64,000 bases of DNA from JACCQS01 sp963766765 (lineage in GTDB: Bacteria > Actinomycetota > Actinomycetes > Mycobacteriales > Geodermatophilaceae): the NCBI GenBank assembly GCA_963766765.1, contig CAVYBR010000007.1, forward strand, positions 141,515 through 205,514, in the 5' to 3' direction. The notes beneath the pieces were generated by a model. The model saw only the letters and a list, made by a program, of their open reading frames with translations, was not told where the DNA came from and ran no database searches. The translations under genes were made by a program, and so were the position numbers. This document shows positions 9,549 through 18,236 of this stretch, one piece after another. Each line of letters starts with the position of its first letter. Within the stretch, counting starts at the first letter, position 1.

Positions 9549-10526
9549 ATGATGATCGAGGCCCTCAGCCTCACCAAGAAGTACGGCCAGCTCACCGCGG
9601 TCGATGCGCTGTCGTTCTCGGTCGAGCCTGGGATGGTCACCGGATTCCTCGGGCCGAACGGCGCCGGGAAGTCCACCACCATGCGCATGATCCTGGGCCT
9701 GGACCGGCCAACGGCGGGCAGCGTGACCATCGGCGGGCGGCCCTACTGCGACCTGGACAATCCGCTGCGCACGATCGGCGCGCTCCTGGACGCTCGGTGG
9801 GTCCACCCGAACCGCTCCGCTCGCAATCACCTCACCGCGATGGCTGCCCTCTCCGGGCTCCCGGATGCCCGCGTCGACGAGGTGCTCGATCGAGTCGGGC
9901 TGTCAGCTGTCGCCCACAAGCGGGCCGGCACATACTCCCTCGGCATGTCCCAGCGTCTTGGCATCGCCGGTGCACTCTTGGGTGATCCGCAGGTGCTGAT
10001 GTTCGACGAGCCGGTGAACGGTCTGGACCCGGAAGGAATCGTCTGGATCCGCACCTTGATGCAGGATCTGGCCCGGGAAGGGCGCACGGTGTTGGTTTCC
10101 AGCCACCTGCTGTCCGAAATGGCCGTGACTGCAACCCATCTGATCGTGATCGGCCGCGGCGCTTTGATCGCAGACTGCTCGACCCAGGAGTTCCTCGACC
10201 TGGCGGTCACCGCCGGTGTGGTGCTGCGAACTCCGGACTCGGCACGAGTGATCCCCGAACTGCAGGCCGCTGGATGGGGCGTGCAGGCGGATGGGGCGGA
10301 CCGATTCCTCATCACCGGTGACGGCATCTCCACCGACCGCGTCGGCTACCTGGCTGCCGGAGTCGGCGCGGTCGTCTCCGAATTGTCCCTGCGCCGTGCC
10401 TCACTCGAGGAGGCGTTCATGGAACTGACCGCCGATTCCGTGCAGTACAGCGCCCATGACACCTCGAAAACCCCAGACCGTAGGACCCCAGACCACGCGC
10501 TTGCCCTCGCGGCGGCCGGAAAGTGA
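9549..10526 (+). CDS. ABC transporter ATP-binding protein (ABC-2 type exporter)
   Basis: Nucleotide-binding subunit of a two-gene ABC exporter. Walker A GPNGAGKST lies near residues 34-42, the signature YSLGMSQRL near 128, and the Walker B segment LMFDEPVNGLDPEG near 150; the H-loop follows in VLVSSHLLSEM. A C-terminal region of about 100 residues is typical of exporters of the bacitracin/BcrA type. An AAGGGA Shine-Dalgarno lies five bases upstream of the two adjacent ATG codons at 9549 and 9552. The stop overlaps the permease GTG by four bases. The substrate cannot be told from sequence; antibiotic or peptide export is the usual guess. Confidence 0.93.
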   Translation: MMIEALSLTKKYGQLTAVDALSFSVEPGMVTGFLGPNGAGKSTTMRMILGLDRPTAGSVTIGGRPYCDLDNPLRTIGALLDARWVHPNRSARNHLTAMAALSGLPDARVDEVLDRVGLSAVAHKRAGTYSLGMSQRLGIAGALLGDPQVLMFDEPVNGLDPEGIVWIRTLMQDLAREGRTVLVSSHLLSEMAVTATHLIVIGRGALIADCSTQEFLDLAVTAGVVLRTPDSARVIPELQAAGWGVQADGADRFLITGDGISTDRVGYLAAGVGAVVSELSLRRASLEEAFMELTADSVQYSAHDTSKTPDRRTPDHALALAAAGK

Positions 10527-11365
10527 GTGTCATGAGCACGACCACAGCCTCCGCCACACCTGAAACTGCCCGCCACGCGGCGGTCGCAACATTCGGTCCG
10601 CCCCCTGTCGACACTTCGGTCACACGTCCAGGACCGATGAGCGTCGTACGGTCCGAGTGGATCAAGCTGCGGTCCACCCGCTCGCCGTGGTGGTGCATGG
10701 TCGCGGCCCTGGCCATCCCGGTGTCCTTCGGCATGCTGATCACTGCCAATTCCGATGAGGGCAACACCATCTTCTTCAGCCTGTCCGGCATGCAGTTCGC
10801 TTCGGCGGTCATCCTCGTTCTGGCGGCGCTGGCGGTGACCAGCGAGTACCGGTTCGGCACGATCCGGACAACCCTGCAGGCGCAAGCGAGCCGAACCCGA
10901 GTGTTGTGGACGAAGGCCGGTGTCATCGCCGCGGTTGCCTTCGTGATCGGCGAGGTGGCGGCGTTCGCGACGTTCGCTGCGGCTCGGCTGTTCGACGACA
11001 CCGGGGTGTTGGTGCTGAACAGCGCCACCGACTGGCGTCAGGTTGCCGGCTACGGGCTGGTCTATGCCCTGTTCGCGGTCATTGCTGTCGCGGTCGGCTC
11101 GCTGGTCCGCCAGCCGGCCGGCGCGGTCACCTTGCTGCTGGTCTGGTCTCTCGCGCTGGAGGCCCTGGTCAGCCTGATCCCGGGCGTCGGTGACGACATC
11201 TACCGGCTGCTCCCGTTCGTCAACGGCACGCTGTTCGCCGGCGACGCCCAGATCACCGGCGTCGTGGATCCGCTGAGCACGATGGCCTCGCTCGGTCTGC
11301 TGGCCGGTACGGCGTTCGCTCTGCTCGGCATCGCGACTGTGGTGCTGAAGCGCCGTGATGCGTAG
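10523..11365 (+). CDS. ABC-2 type permease
   Basis: Membrane subunit partnering the ATP-binding protein encoded immediately upstream. A soluble N-terminal stretch of about 45 residues is followed by six hydrophobic segments (near 57-75, 88-107, 130-155, 175-193, 198-215 and 255-272), the usual ABC-2 exporter topology. The motif VRSEWIKLRSTRSPWW before the first helix is typical of actinobacterial ABC-2 permeases. GTG at 10523 couples it to the upstream stop (GTGA); an in-frame ATG at 10532 is an alternative start. Transcription probably ends at the hairpin at 11443-11476. Confidence 0.88.
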   Translation: MSVMSTTTASATPETARHAAVATFGPPPVDTSVTRPGPMSVVRSEWIKLRSTRSPWWCMVAALAIPVSFGMLITANSDEGNTIFFSLSGMQFASAVILVLAALAVTSEYRFGTIRTTLQAQASRTRVLWTKAGVIAAVAFVIGEVAAFATFAAARLFDDTGVLVLNSATDWRQVAGYGLVYALFAVIAVAVGSLVRQPAGAVTLLLVWSLALEALVSLIPGVGDDIYRLLPFVNGTLFAGDAQITGVVDPLSTMASLGLLAGTAFALLGIATVVLKRRDA

Positions 11366-11442
11366 GCAACGTAGGAGCGGGCGGCCTGGGGGAGCCCACG
11401 GCCTGCTTGGCTGACGTAGGACCGCACGACTGCTGGTTACGG

Positions 11443-11490
11443 CCGGCCGACTCGACGAACTAGTCGGGTCGGCCGGTCTGTTTCTGTTGT
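11443..11490 (+). terminator. Rho-independent terminator after the ABC transporter operon
   Basis: A 14-bp stem (one G-U pair) formed by 11443-11456 and 11463-11476 with a six-base loop GAACTA, followed by a T-rich tract (TCTGTTTCTGTT). It lies 77 bases after the permease stop and before the metallophosphoesterase gene. It is the clearest intrinsic terminator in the first 20 kb. Confidence 0.82.
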
Positions 11491-11546
11491 CAGCTTGTGG
11501 CTGAATCGCCTTGCCCGATCGGGGTACCACCGGAAACGTGGGCGGG

Positions 11547-12329
11547 GTGAGCACCGTTGTCCTCTCCGATGTCCATGGCGTGCTGCCGGCTCTGGAGGCA
11601 GTGCTTGCCGAGCCTGAGGTCGCCGCGGCGAAGTTGATCGTCCTGACCGGCGACATTGCGGCGGGACCAATGCCGGTCGAGACGTTGGATCGGCTGGTCG
11701 GCTTGGGGGAGCGGGTGCTCTGGGTACGGGGCAACGCGGACCGCGATCTCGTTGCCTTGGCCGGCGGCGGAACGACGACCATTCCGGACCCCATCGCGCC
11801 GTGGGCAGCGGCTCAACTACGCCCGGATCAAGTGGAGCTGCTCGCTGGGTTGCCGCATCCGGCGACTCGGGTCCTGGAGGGCTTCGGCGAGGTGATCTTC
11901 TGCCACGGAACCCCGCGTGACGAGGAGGAGGTCGTACTCGTCGACACGCGGATGGAACGCTGGAAAGAGGCGCTGTCGACGGTGCCCGGGTCGGTGTCGA
12001 CGGTCGTATGCGGGCACACGCACATGCCGTTCGCCCGCCTGGTGTTCGGCCGGCTGGTCGTCAACCCCGGCAGTGTGGGCATGCCGTACGGACGTCCCGG
12101 CGCGCACTGGGCGCTGCTCGACAACGGCGCGGTGCAGTTGCGGCGCACGACGTTCGACTACGACGCGGTCTGCGCCGAGATCGAGGCCCGGTCTGGGTAT
12201 TCCGATGCCGCGAAGTGGGCGGACTTCTTCATCCGGTCCCGCGGGACTGACGAGCAGGCCATCGCGTTGTTCGGTCCGCGGGACGGGCGGCCGGTTGCTG
12301 CTGATGGCGCGGCCGGGACTGCTGACTGA
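11547..12329 (+). CDS. Metallophosphoesterase family protein
   Basis: Predicted dinuclear-metal phosphoesterase of the YfcE/ApaH-like group. All motif blocks are present in order: SDVHG near residue 7, a GD at the end of LTGDIA, a GNxD (RGNADRD), the histidine in CHGTP, then GHTHMPF and NPGSVG. 260 residues is normal. The start is uncertain among three in-frame codons (TTG 11511, GTG 11538, GTG 11547); 11547 is chosen because the protein then begins just before the first beta strand, as in homologues. It stands alone between the ABC operon and a non-coding stretch. The physiological substrate is unknown. Confidence 0.87.
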   Translation: MSTVVLSDVHGVLPALEAVLAEPEVAAAKLIVLTGDIAAGPMPVETLDRLVGLGERVLWVRGNADRDLVALAGGGTTTIPDPIAPWAAAQLRPDQVELLAGLPHPATRVLEGFGEVIFCHGTPRDEEEVVLVDTRMERWKEALSTVPGSVSTVVCGHTHMPFARLVFGRLVVNPGSVGMPYGRPGAHWALLDNGAVQLRRTTFDYDAVCAEIEARSGYSDAAKWADFFIRSRGTDEQAIALFGPRDGRPVAADGAAGTAD

Positions 12330-12673
12330 ATCATCGTTGTTCGCAGCCGGCGGCTGGGTTTCGCTACGAAGTGCGCAGCAACGAGGGGTTTGGGGTTGGT
12401 GGCGTGCGTTGTTGGGCCGGCGGTTGGGGGTGGTCGTTCGTGATCTTGACCTTGTGGTGGCGACACGCCGTGAAATCGCTCCGGAAGCCGCAATAAGGTC
12501 AAGATCACCATTGTTGGCCATCGGCACAGCACATTGGTTGCAGTGGGTCACTTGAGGTTGCGTAAGGTTCTCCGAATATATTGCGCTGCAACCGCTTTCC
12601 GGGCCGGGAAATGTCAGACCCGGCTCGTAGGTTTGCTGTGTGACCACCCTCCCTCAACGACCTGTCCCCGGAG
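12330..12673. other. Non-coding gap with an inverted repeat and a broken gene edge
   Basis: 344 bases between the metallophosphoesterase and the truncated DUF222/HNH gene. It contains a perfect 14-bp inverted repeat (entered separately). Near 12644-12673 there is residual in-frame sequence of the DUF222 domain running back to a TGA at 12641. The rest is lower in GC than neighbouring genes and I see no gene in it. Confidence 0.6.
12440..12508. repeat. Perfect 14-bp inverted repeat with 41-base centre
   Basis: GTGATCTTGACCTT at 12440-12453 is the exact reverse complement of 12495-12508. The 41-base centre is moderately GC-rich. There is no T-tract, so it is not a classical terminator. It may be a dispersed palindromic element or a small MITE-like relic next to the truncated HNH gene; only this copy is in the window. 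Confidence 0.75.
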
Positions 12674-13684
12674 GTGAGCCCCCAGCTGCGGGCCGAGGGG
12701 GAGCAGACGTTGATCGCCGCGTGCGCGGATCTGGACCCGATCAGCCTGGGCCGGCTGGGCCGGCGCCTCGAGGAGTTGCTGGACCCGGAAGGGGTGCAGG
12801 CCCGGGATGAGGCGAAGATCCGGGATCATGAGGAGAGGGCGTTCGGGAAACGTGGGCTGAGTTTCAGCCCCGACCCGTACGGGTCCGGCGGCACCATCCG
12901 CGGCCGCTACGACGCCGCCGGCTACGCCGTGCTCACCGCCGCCCTCGAACCCCTCATGACACCCTGGTCCACCAGCACCACCGCGAGCCCCGCCGCCGCG
13001 AGCCCCGACGCCGCGAGCCCCGGCGCCGGCGCCGATTCCGGCCCGTGGCCGGTGCTGCTCGCGGGCAGGGACCTGCGCAGCCCGACCCAGCGCCGCTACG
13101 ACGCGGTCATCGAGATCTGCCGCCGCGACCTGCACCACCCGGCCACGGCCAGTGAGGGCGGCAAGGCCCAGGTCCGGGTCACCATCCCCCTGACCACCCT
13201 GACCGACCGCACCGGGTACGGGGTGCTGGATGACGGGACGCAGATCAGCCCCACCCTGGCCCGGATGCTGGCCTGCGACGCCGGCGTGATCCCCGCCGTC
13301 CTGGGCGGCCACGGCCAGCCCATCGACGTCGGCAGAGAGCAGCGCCTGTTCAAAGGCGCACCCCGCACCGCCATCGAAATCCGCGACGGCGGCTGCACCT
13401 GGCCCGGCTGCACGAGGCCCGCGGGCAAGTGTCAGGTCCACCACCTCAGCCCCTGGTCCGCGGGAGGCCGCACCGATCAGGTCAACGGCGGACTGTTCTG
13501 CTGGACCCACCACCGCGAAATCGAGAAAGCAGAGTGGCACGCCCTCTACTACCGCGGCCGGATCTGGCTGAAACCACCCGCCCGCATCGACCCCACCCGA
13601 GCACCCCGGATCAACACCGCCCACCGCCCACTCCCACCCCGAACCGACTGGCCACCAGACACACACGGCCAAGGACCACCCTGA
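12674..13684 (+). CDS. DUF222/HNH endonuclease-family protein, N-terminally truncated
   Basis: Member of the abundant actinobacterial DUF222-HNH family (mycobacterial 13E12 repeat proteins). The C-terminal HNH module is complete: CTWPGCTRP, a paired HH in CQVHHLSPW, GGRTDQVNG, and CWTHH near residue 275. The N-terminal part is not: full-length members have more than 100 extra DUF222 residues before the point where this frame begins. Upstream the frame continues for only about ten recognisable codons before a TGA at 12641. It is therefore a 5'-truncated remnant, although a 336-residue product from GTG 12674 is possible. An alanine/serine/proline-rich linker (about 105-120) separates the two domains. 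These genes multiply by duplication and recombination. Confidence 0.75.
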   Translation: MSPQLRAEGEQTLIAACADLDPISLGRLGRRLEELLDPEGVQARDEAKIRDHEERAFGKRGLSFSPDPYGSGGTIRGRYDAAGYAVLTAALEPLMTPWSTSTTASPAAASPDAASPGAGADSGPWPVLLAGRDLRSPTQRRYDAVIEICRRDLHHPATASEGGKAQVRVTIPLTTLTDRTGYGVLDDGTQISPTLARMLACDAGVIPAVLGGHGQPIDVGREQRLFKGAPRTAIEIRDGGCTWPGCTRPAGKCQVHHLSPWSAGGRTDQVNGGLFCWTHHREIEKAEWHALYYRGRIWLKPPARIDPTRAPRINTAHRPLPPRTDWPPDTHGQGPP

Positions 13685-13696
13685 CCAGGCGTGCGG

Positions 13697-14728
13697 CTAG
13701 CTGTCCTCGTCGTCGCGCGGGCCGGTCGGGTCGGACCCGAAGATCGACGGGAGCCAGAACAACACACCCGCGCTCATCGCGGTGGCGATCAGGAAGCCGG
13801 TCACCCCGCTGTCGTCGGTGTAGGCCCACAAGATGCCGAAGAGCGGAGCGAACAACAACGCGGCAGCATCGGCGCGAGCCTGACGGAACATGCTCCGGCG
13901 GCGGACGGGCTTCTTCTCTGGGGGCAGCTCGGTGGCATCGCCTTTCGGTGCGCTGCCACGCCGCGCGCCGGAGGGCCAGATCGGGTGCCCGTCGATGACC
14001 GGAAGAACGAGGCGATCGCTGCGCGGCTCGCCGTGCACGGTGATGGGGGAGTCCTTGCGCAGCGCCGAGACCGCTTCGTCCCAATAGACCGGCACCCACG
14101 CGGTGGAGCCGCCGTGAGTGAGTGCGAGCCAGCTGCGATCGCTCAAGCCACGACGTACCCGCACCCGCCGTGCGTTCACGGTCGTCACCGGGCCACGAGC
14201 AAGGCGTGGGCGGGCCACGAGCCGAAAGACGGTGATTGCCAGGCAGATCAGGAGGACCAGGCCGACCCAGAAGATCCCGAACAACAGGTTCCGTACGGTG
14301 AGGTGCGCCGCGTCGCCTTCAGCGAACACGCGTGCCGGATCGTCCGGGTCGTACTGCACCCCGACCTCTGTACCCGCGGCGACCTCCCCGGGGCGGGCCA
14401 GTACGAGCACTCCCGTCTGGTCGACGCCGTCGGCGTCGGTGAAGGTGACCTCCACACCGAGCCCGCCGGGATCGACACCAGAGCGGACGACCTCTGCGGA
14501 TGCCCGCTCGGTCGCGTCGGACAGTGGAGCCCGCGCCCCCGGCAGCGACGCGCCGAGAACGACCAACAACACGACGGCGATCATTGTCAAGGGAAGGATT
14601 CCAAGCAGCAGTTGCTTTCTCGCCCGCGGCACCGCAACGCCTTCGAGAGACGGTTTCTTCTCCTGCGGGACGGGGGACACCTGGTCAGCCACGTACTCGA
14701 TACTGCCAGCCACGCCGGGCGCACTCAC
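13697..14728 (-). CDS. DUF3592 domain membrane protein
   Basis: Membrane protein of unknown function. Two hydrophobic segments (about 40-60 and 147-170) enclose an extracytoplasmic DUF3592-like domain with the typical VEVTFTDADG and VQYDPDDPARV motifs. Two further helices lie near 285-300 and 308-325, and the C-terminus is acidic. Residues 170-240 form a cytoplasmic domain with a WVPVYWDE segment. The GTG start at 14728 lies 34 bases from the divergent eno start, so both promoters must share or overlap this short interval or the 5' ends of the genes. It converges on the HNH gene. Confidence 0.78.
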   Translation of the reverse strand: MSAPGVAGSIEYVADQVSPVPQEKKPSLEGVAVPRARKQLLLGILPLTMIAVVLLVVLGASLPGARAPLSDATERASAEVVRSGVDPGGLGVEVTFTDADGVDQTGVLVLARPGEVAAGTEVGVQYDPDDPARVFAEGDAAHLTVRNLLFGIFWVGLVLLICLAITVFRLVARPRLARGPVTTVNARRVRVRRGLSDRSWLALTHGGSTAWVPVYWDEAVSALRKDSPITVHGEPRSDRLVLPVIDGHPIWPSGARRGSAPKGDATELPPEKKPVRRRSMFRQARADAAALLFAPLFGILWAYTDDSGVTGFLIATAMSAGVLFWLPSIFGSDPTGPRDDEDS

Positions 14729-14762
14729 CCGGACTGGAGCCAGTGCTCGTTACGCTCGCTCG

Positions 14763-16175
14763 GTGGCCACCATCAACGCCGTAGGCGCCCGAGAAATCCT
14801 GGACTCCCGAGGCAACCCGACCGTCGAGGTGGAGGTAGCCCTCGATGACGGCACGTTCGCCAGGGCGGCGGTCCCCAGCGGCGCATCGACCGGCGCGTTC
14901 GAGGCATCCGAACGTCGCGATGGCGGAACGCGGTACGGCGGCAAGGGTGTCCATGCCGCTGTCACCGCTGTCCTTGACGACATCGAGCCCGAGATCGTCG
15001 GCATGGAGGCCAGCGAGCAACGGCTGATCGACCAGCGGCTGATCGACCTGGACGGCACGCCGAACAAGGCCCGGCTCGGTGCCAACGCCATCCTGGGTGT
15101 CAGCCTCGCCGTCGCCAAAGCCGCCGCCGACTCCGCCGAACTGCCGCTGTTCCGCTACCTCGGGGGACCTTCAGCGCACCTGTTGCCGGTGCCAATGCTC
15201 AACATCCTCAACGGCGGCGCCCACGCGGACTCCAATGTGGACGTCCAAGAGTTCATGATCGCCCCGATCGGAGCGCCGACGTACGCCGAAGCCCTGCAAG
15301 TCGGCGTCGAGACCTATCACGCGCTCAAGTCCGTACTCAAGGCGCAGGGATTCTCCACCGGGCTGGGGGACGAGGGCGGCTTTGCCCCCGACCTACCGAG
15401 CAACCGAGCGGCCTTGGACCTCATCGCCGAAGCCGTCGACAAGGCCGGCTACACCCTGGGTACGGACGTCGTCTTCGCCATGGACGTCGCGGCCACGGAA
15501 TTCCACAGTGGAGGAAGCTACACGTTCGAGGGCAAGGAGATCAGCTCCGCCGACCTCATCAGCTACTACGCCGACCTCGTTGACGGCTATCCCATCGTCT
15601 CGATCGAAGACCCGCTCGACGAAAACGATTGGCAGGGCTGGGTTGACCTGACCGAAGCGCTGGGTACCAGAGTCCAACTCGTGGGCGATGACCTCTTCGT
15701 CACCAACCCCGAGCGGCTGGCTGACGGAATCATCCGTGGAGCGGCAAATGCGCTTCTGGTCAAGGTGAATCAGATCGGCACCCTCACCGAGACACTCGAC
15801 GCCGTGTCGCTCGCGCACCGCAGCGGCTACCGCTGCATGATGAGCCACCGCTCCGGCGAGACCGAGGACACCACCATCGCCGACCTGGCCGTGGCCACCG
15901 ACTGCGGACAGATCAAGACCGGCGCGCCCGCGCGCAGTGAGCGGGTCGCGAAATACAACCAGCTGTTGCGCATCGAAGAAGAACTCGACGATGCCGCTCG
16001 TTACGCCGGCGCCGGAGCCTTCCCTCGGTATGGGACCGAACCCGCGGCCCCATCGCCCGCGACGGACGAGGCGGACGCGACGGACGACACTGACGCGACA
16101 ACAGACGCCGCGACCCGAGGCGATTCCCGATCCTCCTCATCCGCCCGGGCCCGAAAGCGGACGAGACGCTCGTGA
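14763..16175 (+). CDS. eno: Enolase with a charged C-terminal extension
   Basis: Converts 2-phosphoglycerate to phosphoenolpyruvate in glycolysis. The catalytic core is complete: NAVGAREILDSRGNPTVEVE at the start, the SGASTGAFEA loop, metal-binding acids in VVFAMDVAATE, SIEDPLDENDW and GDDLFVTNP, the catalytic lysine in LLVKVNQIGT, and SHRSGETEDT. The core normally ends at about residue 425, near AFPRYG. Here a further 46 residues follow, first rich in Ala/Asp/Thr and then Ser/Arg with a strongly basic end; this is not a usual enolase feature. Start GTG 14763. The stop overlaps the next GTG (GTGA), giving the eno-ftsB-DUF501-ppx operon. Confidence 0.96.
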   Translation: MATINAVGAREILDSRGNPTVEVEVALDDGTFARAAVPSGASTGAFEASERRDGGTRYGGKGVHAAVTAVLDDIEPEIVGMEASEQRLIDQRLIDLDGTPNKARLGANAILGVSLAVAKAAADSAELPLFRYLGGPSAHLLPVPMLNILNGGAHADSNVDVQEFMIAPIGAPTYAEALQVGVETYHALKSVLKAQGFSTGLGDEGGFAPDLPSNRAALDLIAEAVDKAGYTLGTDVVFAMDVAATEFHSGGSYTFEGKEISSADLISYYADLVDGYPIVSIEDPLDENDWQGWVDLTEALGTRVQLVGDDLFVTNPERLADGIIRGAANALLVKVNQIGTLTETLDAVSLAHRSGYRCMMSHRSGETEDTTIADLAVATDCGQIKTGAPARSERVAKYNQLLRIEEELDDAARYAGAGAFPRYGTEPAAPSPATDEADATDDTDATTDAATRGDSRSSSSARARKRTRRS

Positions 16176-16747
16176 GTTCCCCGAGAGGACCTGGCAAACG
16201 GCCGGGAGCTCGGCGCAACGGCCTGACCGGCGCCAGTCGACCGAACGGCCGCCGATCGTCTGCTGACCTCACTCGCGCCCAGGGTCGTGGCCGCGGTCCG
16301 GGTGACAAGCGCAGCACCCGGGGTCCGGGGCCGACCCGAGCGACCAGTGCTGCCCAGACGGCGCAACGCTGGACCGCACGGCTCACCGGCCGCGCCGTTC
16401 TGCTTGCCGCGGTCGTGGTGCTGCTGGTCGTGAGCCTCGCCTACCCGTTGCAGCGCTACCTCGCACAGCAGGCCGCGATCGAACGGCTGGAGGGCGAAAA
16501 CCGCGCAGCCCAACAGCGGGTCGAGGATCTCCGGATCCAGGTCGACCAGCTCGATGACCCCAGCTTCATCCAGACCCAGGCCCGGTCCCGCCTGCAGTAC
16601 GTCATGCCCGGTGACCTGCTCTATGTCATCGACGACAGCGGCCAGGCCCAGCAGGTGGCCGGCCAAGGCGAAGCGACCGACGACGCCGACCAGGCATGGT
16701 TCGAACAGGTCCTGTCATCGATCGAGATCGCCGATGGCGGCGGATGA
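16172..16747 (+). CDS. ftsB: FtsB/DivIC-family septum formation initiator
   Basis: Bitopic cell-division protein expected to form the FtsQ-FtsB-FtsL-type complex at the septum (position of Rv1024 in mycobacteria). A long, basic, disordered cytoplasmic N-terminus (residues 1-70, rich in Arg, Gly and Pro) precedes one transmembrane helix (about 73-92). A leucine-zipper-like coiled coil follows (about 95-130, IERLEGENRAAQQRVEDL), then the conserved FIQTQARSRLQYVMPGD region. The acidic C-terminus may be flexible. 191 residues is in range for actinobacterial members. It overlaps eno by four bases and DUF501 by 14. Confidence 0.87.
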   Translation: MSSPRGPGKRPGARRNGLTGASRPNGRRSSADLTRAQGRGRGPGDKRSTRGPGPTRATSAAQTAQRWTARLTGRAVLLAAVVVLLVVSLAYPLQRYLAQQAAIERLEGENRAAQQRVEDLRIQVDQLDDPSFIQTQARSRLQYVMPGDLLYVIDDSGQAQQVAGQGEATDDADQAWFEQVLSSIEIADGGG

Positions 16748-17297
16748 GCCGGCAGGCGGCTCGGCGCGACTGAGCGCCGCCGACGACGCTGACCGCGCGG
16801 TCGTCGAGGCACAGCTTCGGCGGCCACCTCGCGCGATGCGAGCTATTGCGCACCGCTGTCCCTGCGGGCTGGCCGATGTCGTACAGACCCAGCCGCGGCT
16901 GACTGACGGAAGCCCCTTTCCCACGCTCTACTACCTGACCTGTCCGCGCGCTGCGGCTGCCGTGAGCCGGCTCGAAGCTGCCGGCCTCATGCGCGAGATG
17001 ACGGCGCGGCTGGTCGATGACGCCGAGCTCCGCGACGCCTACACCGCCGCCCACACCTCGTACCTGCGCGAGCGGAACGCCTTGGAGGACCTGTCCTCCA
17101 GCGCATCGGCCGGCGGCATGCCGGAACGGGTCAAGTGCCTGCACGCCCTCGTCGCGCACTCGCTCGCTGTGGGCCCGGGGGTCAATCCGTTCGGCGACGA
17201 GGCGCTGGCCGCGATCCCGCCCTGGTGGTCGGACGGTCCCTGTGTCGCGGCGCCGGCATCGCCCGTGCCCGAGTCATCTGATCCGGAGCCTGCCTAG
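16734..17297 (+). CDS. DUF501 domain protein
   Basis: Actinobacterial conserved protein of unknown function, always found near eno and ppx (Rv1025 position). Motifs seen: VEAQLRRPPRAMRAIAHRCPCG near residue 25, the PFPTLYYLTCPRAAAAVSRLEA block, and VKCLHALVAHSLAVGPGVNPFGDE near 135-155, with conserved cysteines and histidine that could bind a metal. The ATG at 16734 overlaps the end of ftsB by 14 bases. The stop abuts the ppx start, so the four genes are almost certainly one transcript. 187 residues fits the family. Confidence 0.9.
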   Translation: MAADEPAGGSARLSAADDADRAVVEAQLRRPPRAMRAIAHRCPCGLADVVQTQPRLTDGSPFPTLYYLTCPRAAAAVSRLEAAGLMREMTARLVDDAELRDAYTAAHTSYLRERNALEDLSSSASAGGMPERVKCLHALVAHSLAVGPGVNPFGDEALAAIPPWWSDGPCVAAPASPVPESSDPEPA

Positions 17298-18224
17298 ATG
17301 ACCAGGGTGGCCGCCATCGACTGCGGCACCAACTCGCTACGGCTGCTGATCACGGACCTGTCGCCCGAGCAGCCACCGGCAGAAGTGTTGCGTCGCATGG
17401 AGATCGTCCGACTGGGCGCGGGCGTCGACCGCACGGGTGAGCTCGCTGCGGACGCAATCGAACGCACCCGCGTCGTTCTGGCCGACTACGTCAGGAAGAT
17501 TGGCGAGCTCGGCGCTGAACGCGTGCGCATGGTCGCCACCAGCGCGACAAGGGACGCGCGCAACCGAGGTGACTTCGAAGCGATGGTGACAGCGCTTCTC
17601 GGACAGTCGCCTGAGGTGATCACGGGTACGGAAGAGGCCGAGCTCTCGTTCCGTGGCGCCACGATCAGCCTGCCCATGGTCACGCCGGCACCGACACCGC
17701 CCTACCTGGTGGTCGACATCGGCGGCGGGTCAACCGAATTCGTGCTGGGCGACCAGTCGGTGACCGCCTCGCGGTCGGTCGATATCGGTTGCGTACGGCT
17801 GACCGAGCGGCACTTGGCTTCCGATCCGCCGACCCCGGACGAGATCGGAGCCGCCGAGACCGACATCAGGCTGGCCCTGAACTCGGTCGCGGAGTCGGTC
17901 CCGATCCAGGCACCGCTCACGCTGATCGGCCTCGCCGGGTCGGTGACCACCGTGGCCGCGATAGCCCTCGGATTGCCCGCGTACGACCCGACGTCCATCC
18001 ACCACAGCCGGATCTCGGTCGGTGACGTGCGATCGACGACCGCGGGACTGCTCACGATGAGTCGAGTTCAGCGCGCCGCCCTGCCGGTGATGCACGCCGG
18101 CCGAGTCGACGTGATCGGTGCTGGTGCCCTCATCCTGCGGGTCGTGATGGACGTCTGGGAGATCGACAGCGTGCTGGTCAGCGAGCAGGACATCCTGGAC
18201 GGCATCGCCGCCTCATTGGTCTAG
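17298..18224 (+). CDS. ppx: Ppx/GppA phosphatase family exopolyphosphatase
   Basis: Hydrolyses terminal phosphate from polyphosphate and/or the pentaphosphate of pppGpp. It has the ASKHA fold: phosphate-1 loop AIDCGTNSLRLL at residues 5-16, the MVATSATRDARN segment, the phosphate-2 motif DIGGGSTEF near residue 141, and the GLAGSVTT loop near 212. At 308 residues it is the short single-unit type (Rv1026-like), without the C-terminal HD domain of Escherichia coli Ppx. The ATG directly follows the DUF501 stop codon. It ends the operon and converges on the DUF4235 gene. Confidence 0.93.
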   Translation: MTRVAAIDCGTNSLRLLITDLSPEQPPAEVLRRMEIVRLGAGVDRTGELAADAIERTRVVLADYVRKIGELGAERVRMVATSATRDARNRGDFEAMVTALLGQSPEVITGTEEAELSFRGATISLPMVTPAPTPPYLVVDIGGGSTEFVLGDQSVTASRSVDIGCVRLTERHLASDPPTPDEIGAAETDIRLALNSVAESVPIQAPLTLIGLAGSVTTVAAIALGLPAYDPTSIHHSRISVGDVRSTTAGLLTMSRVQRAALPVMHAGRVDVIGAGALILRVVMDVWEIDSVLVSEQDILDGIAASLV

Positions 18225-18236
18225 AGCGGGGCGCGT

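Noticed and set aside
10346..11794. A 482-codon frame antisense to the ABC permease
   Set aside because: Serine/arginine-rich shadow sequence without motifs; the sense-strand genes are well supported.
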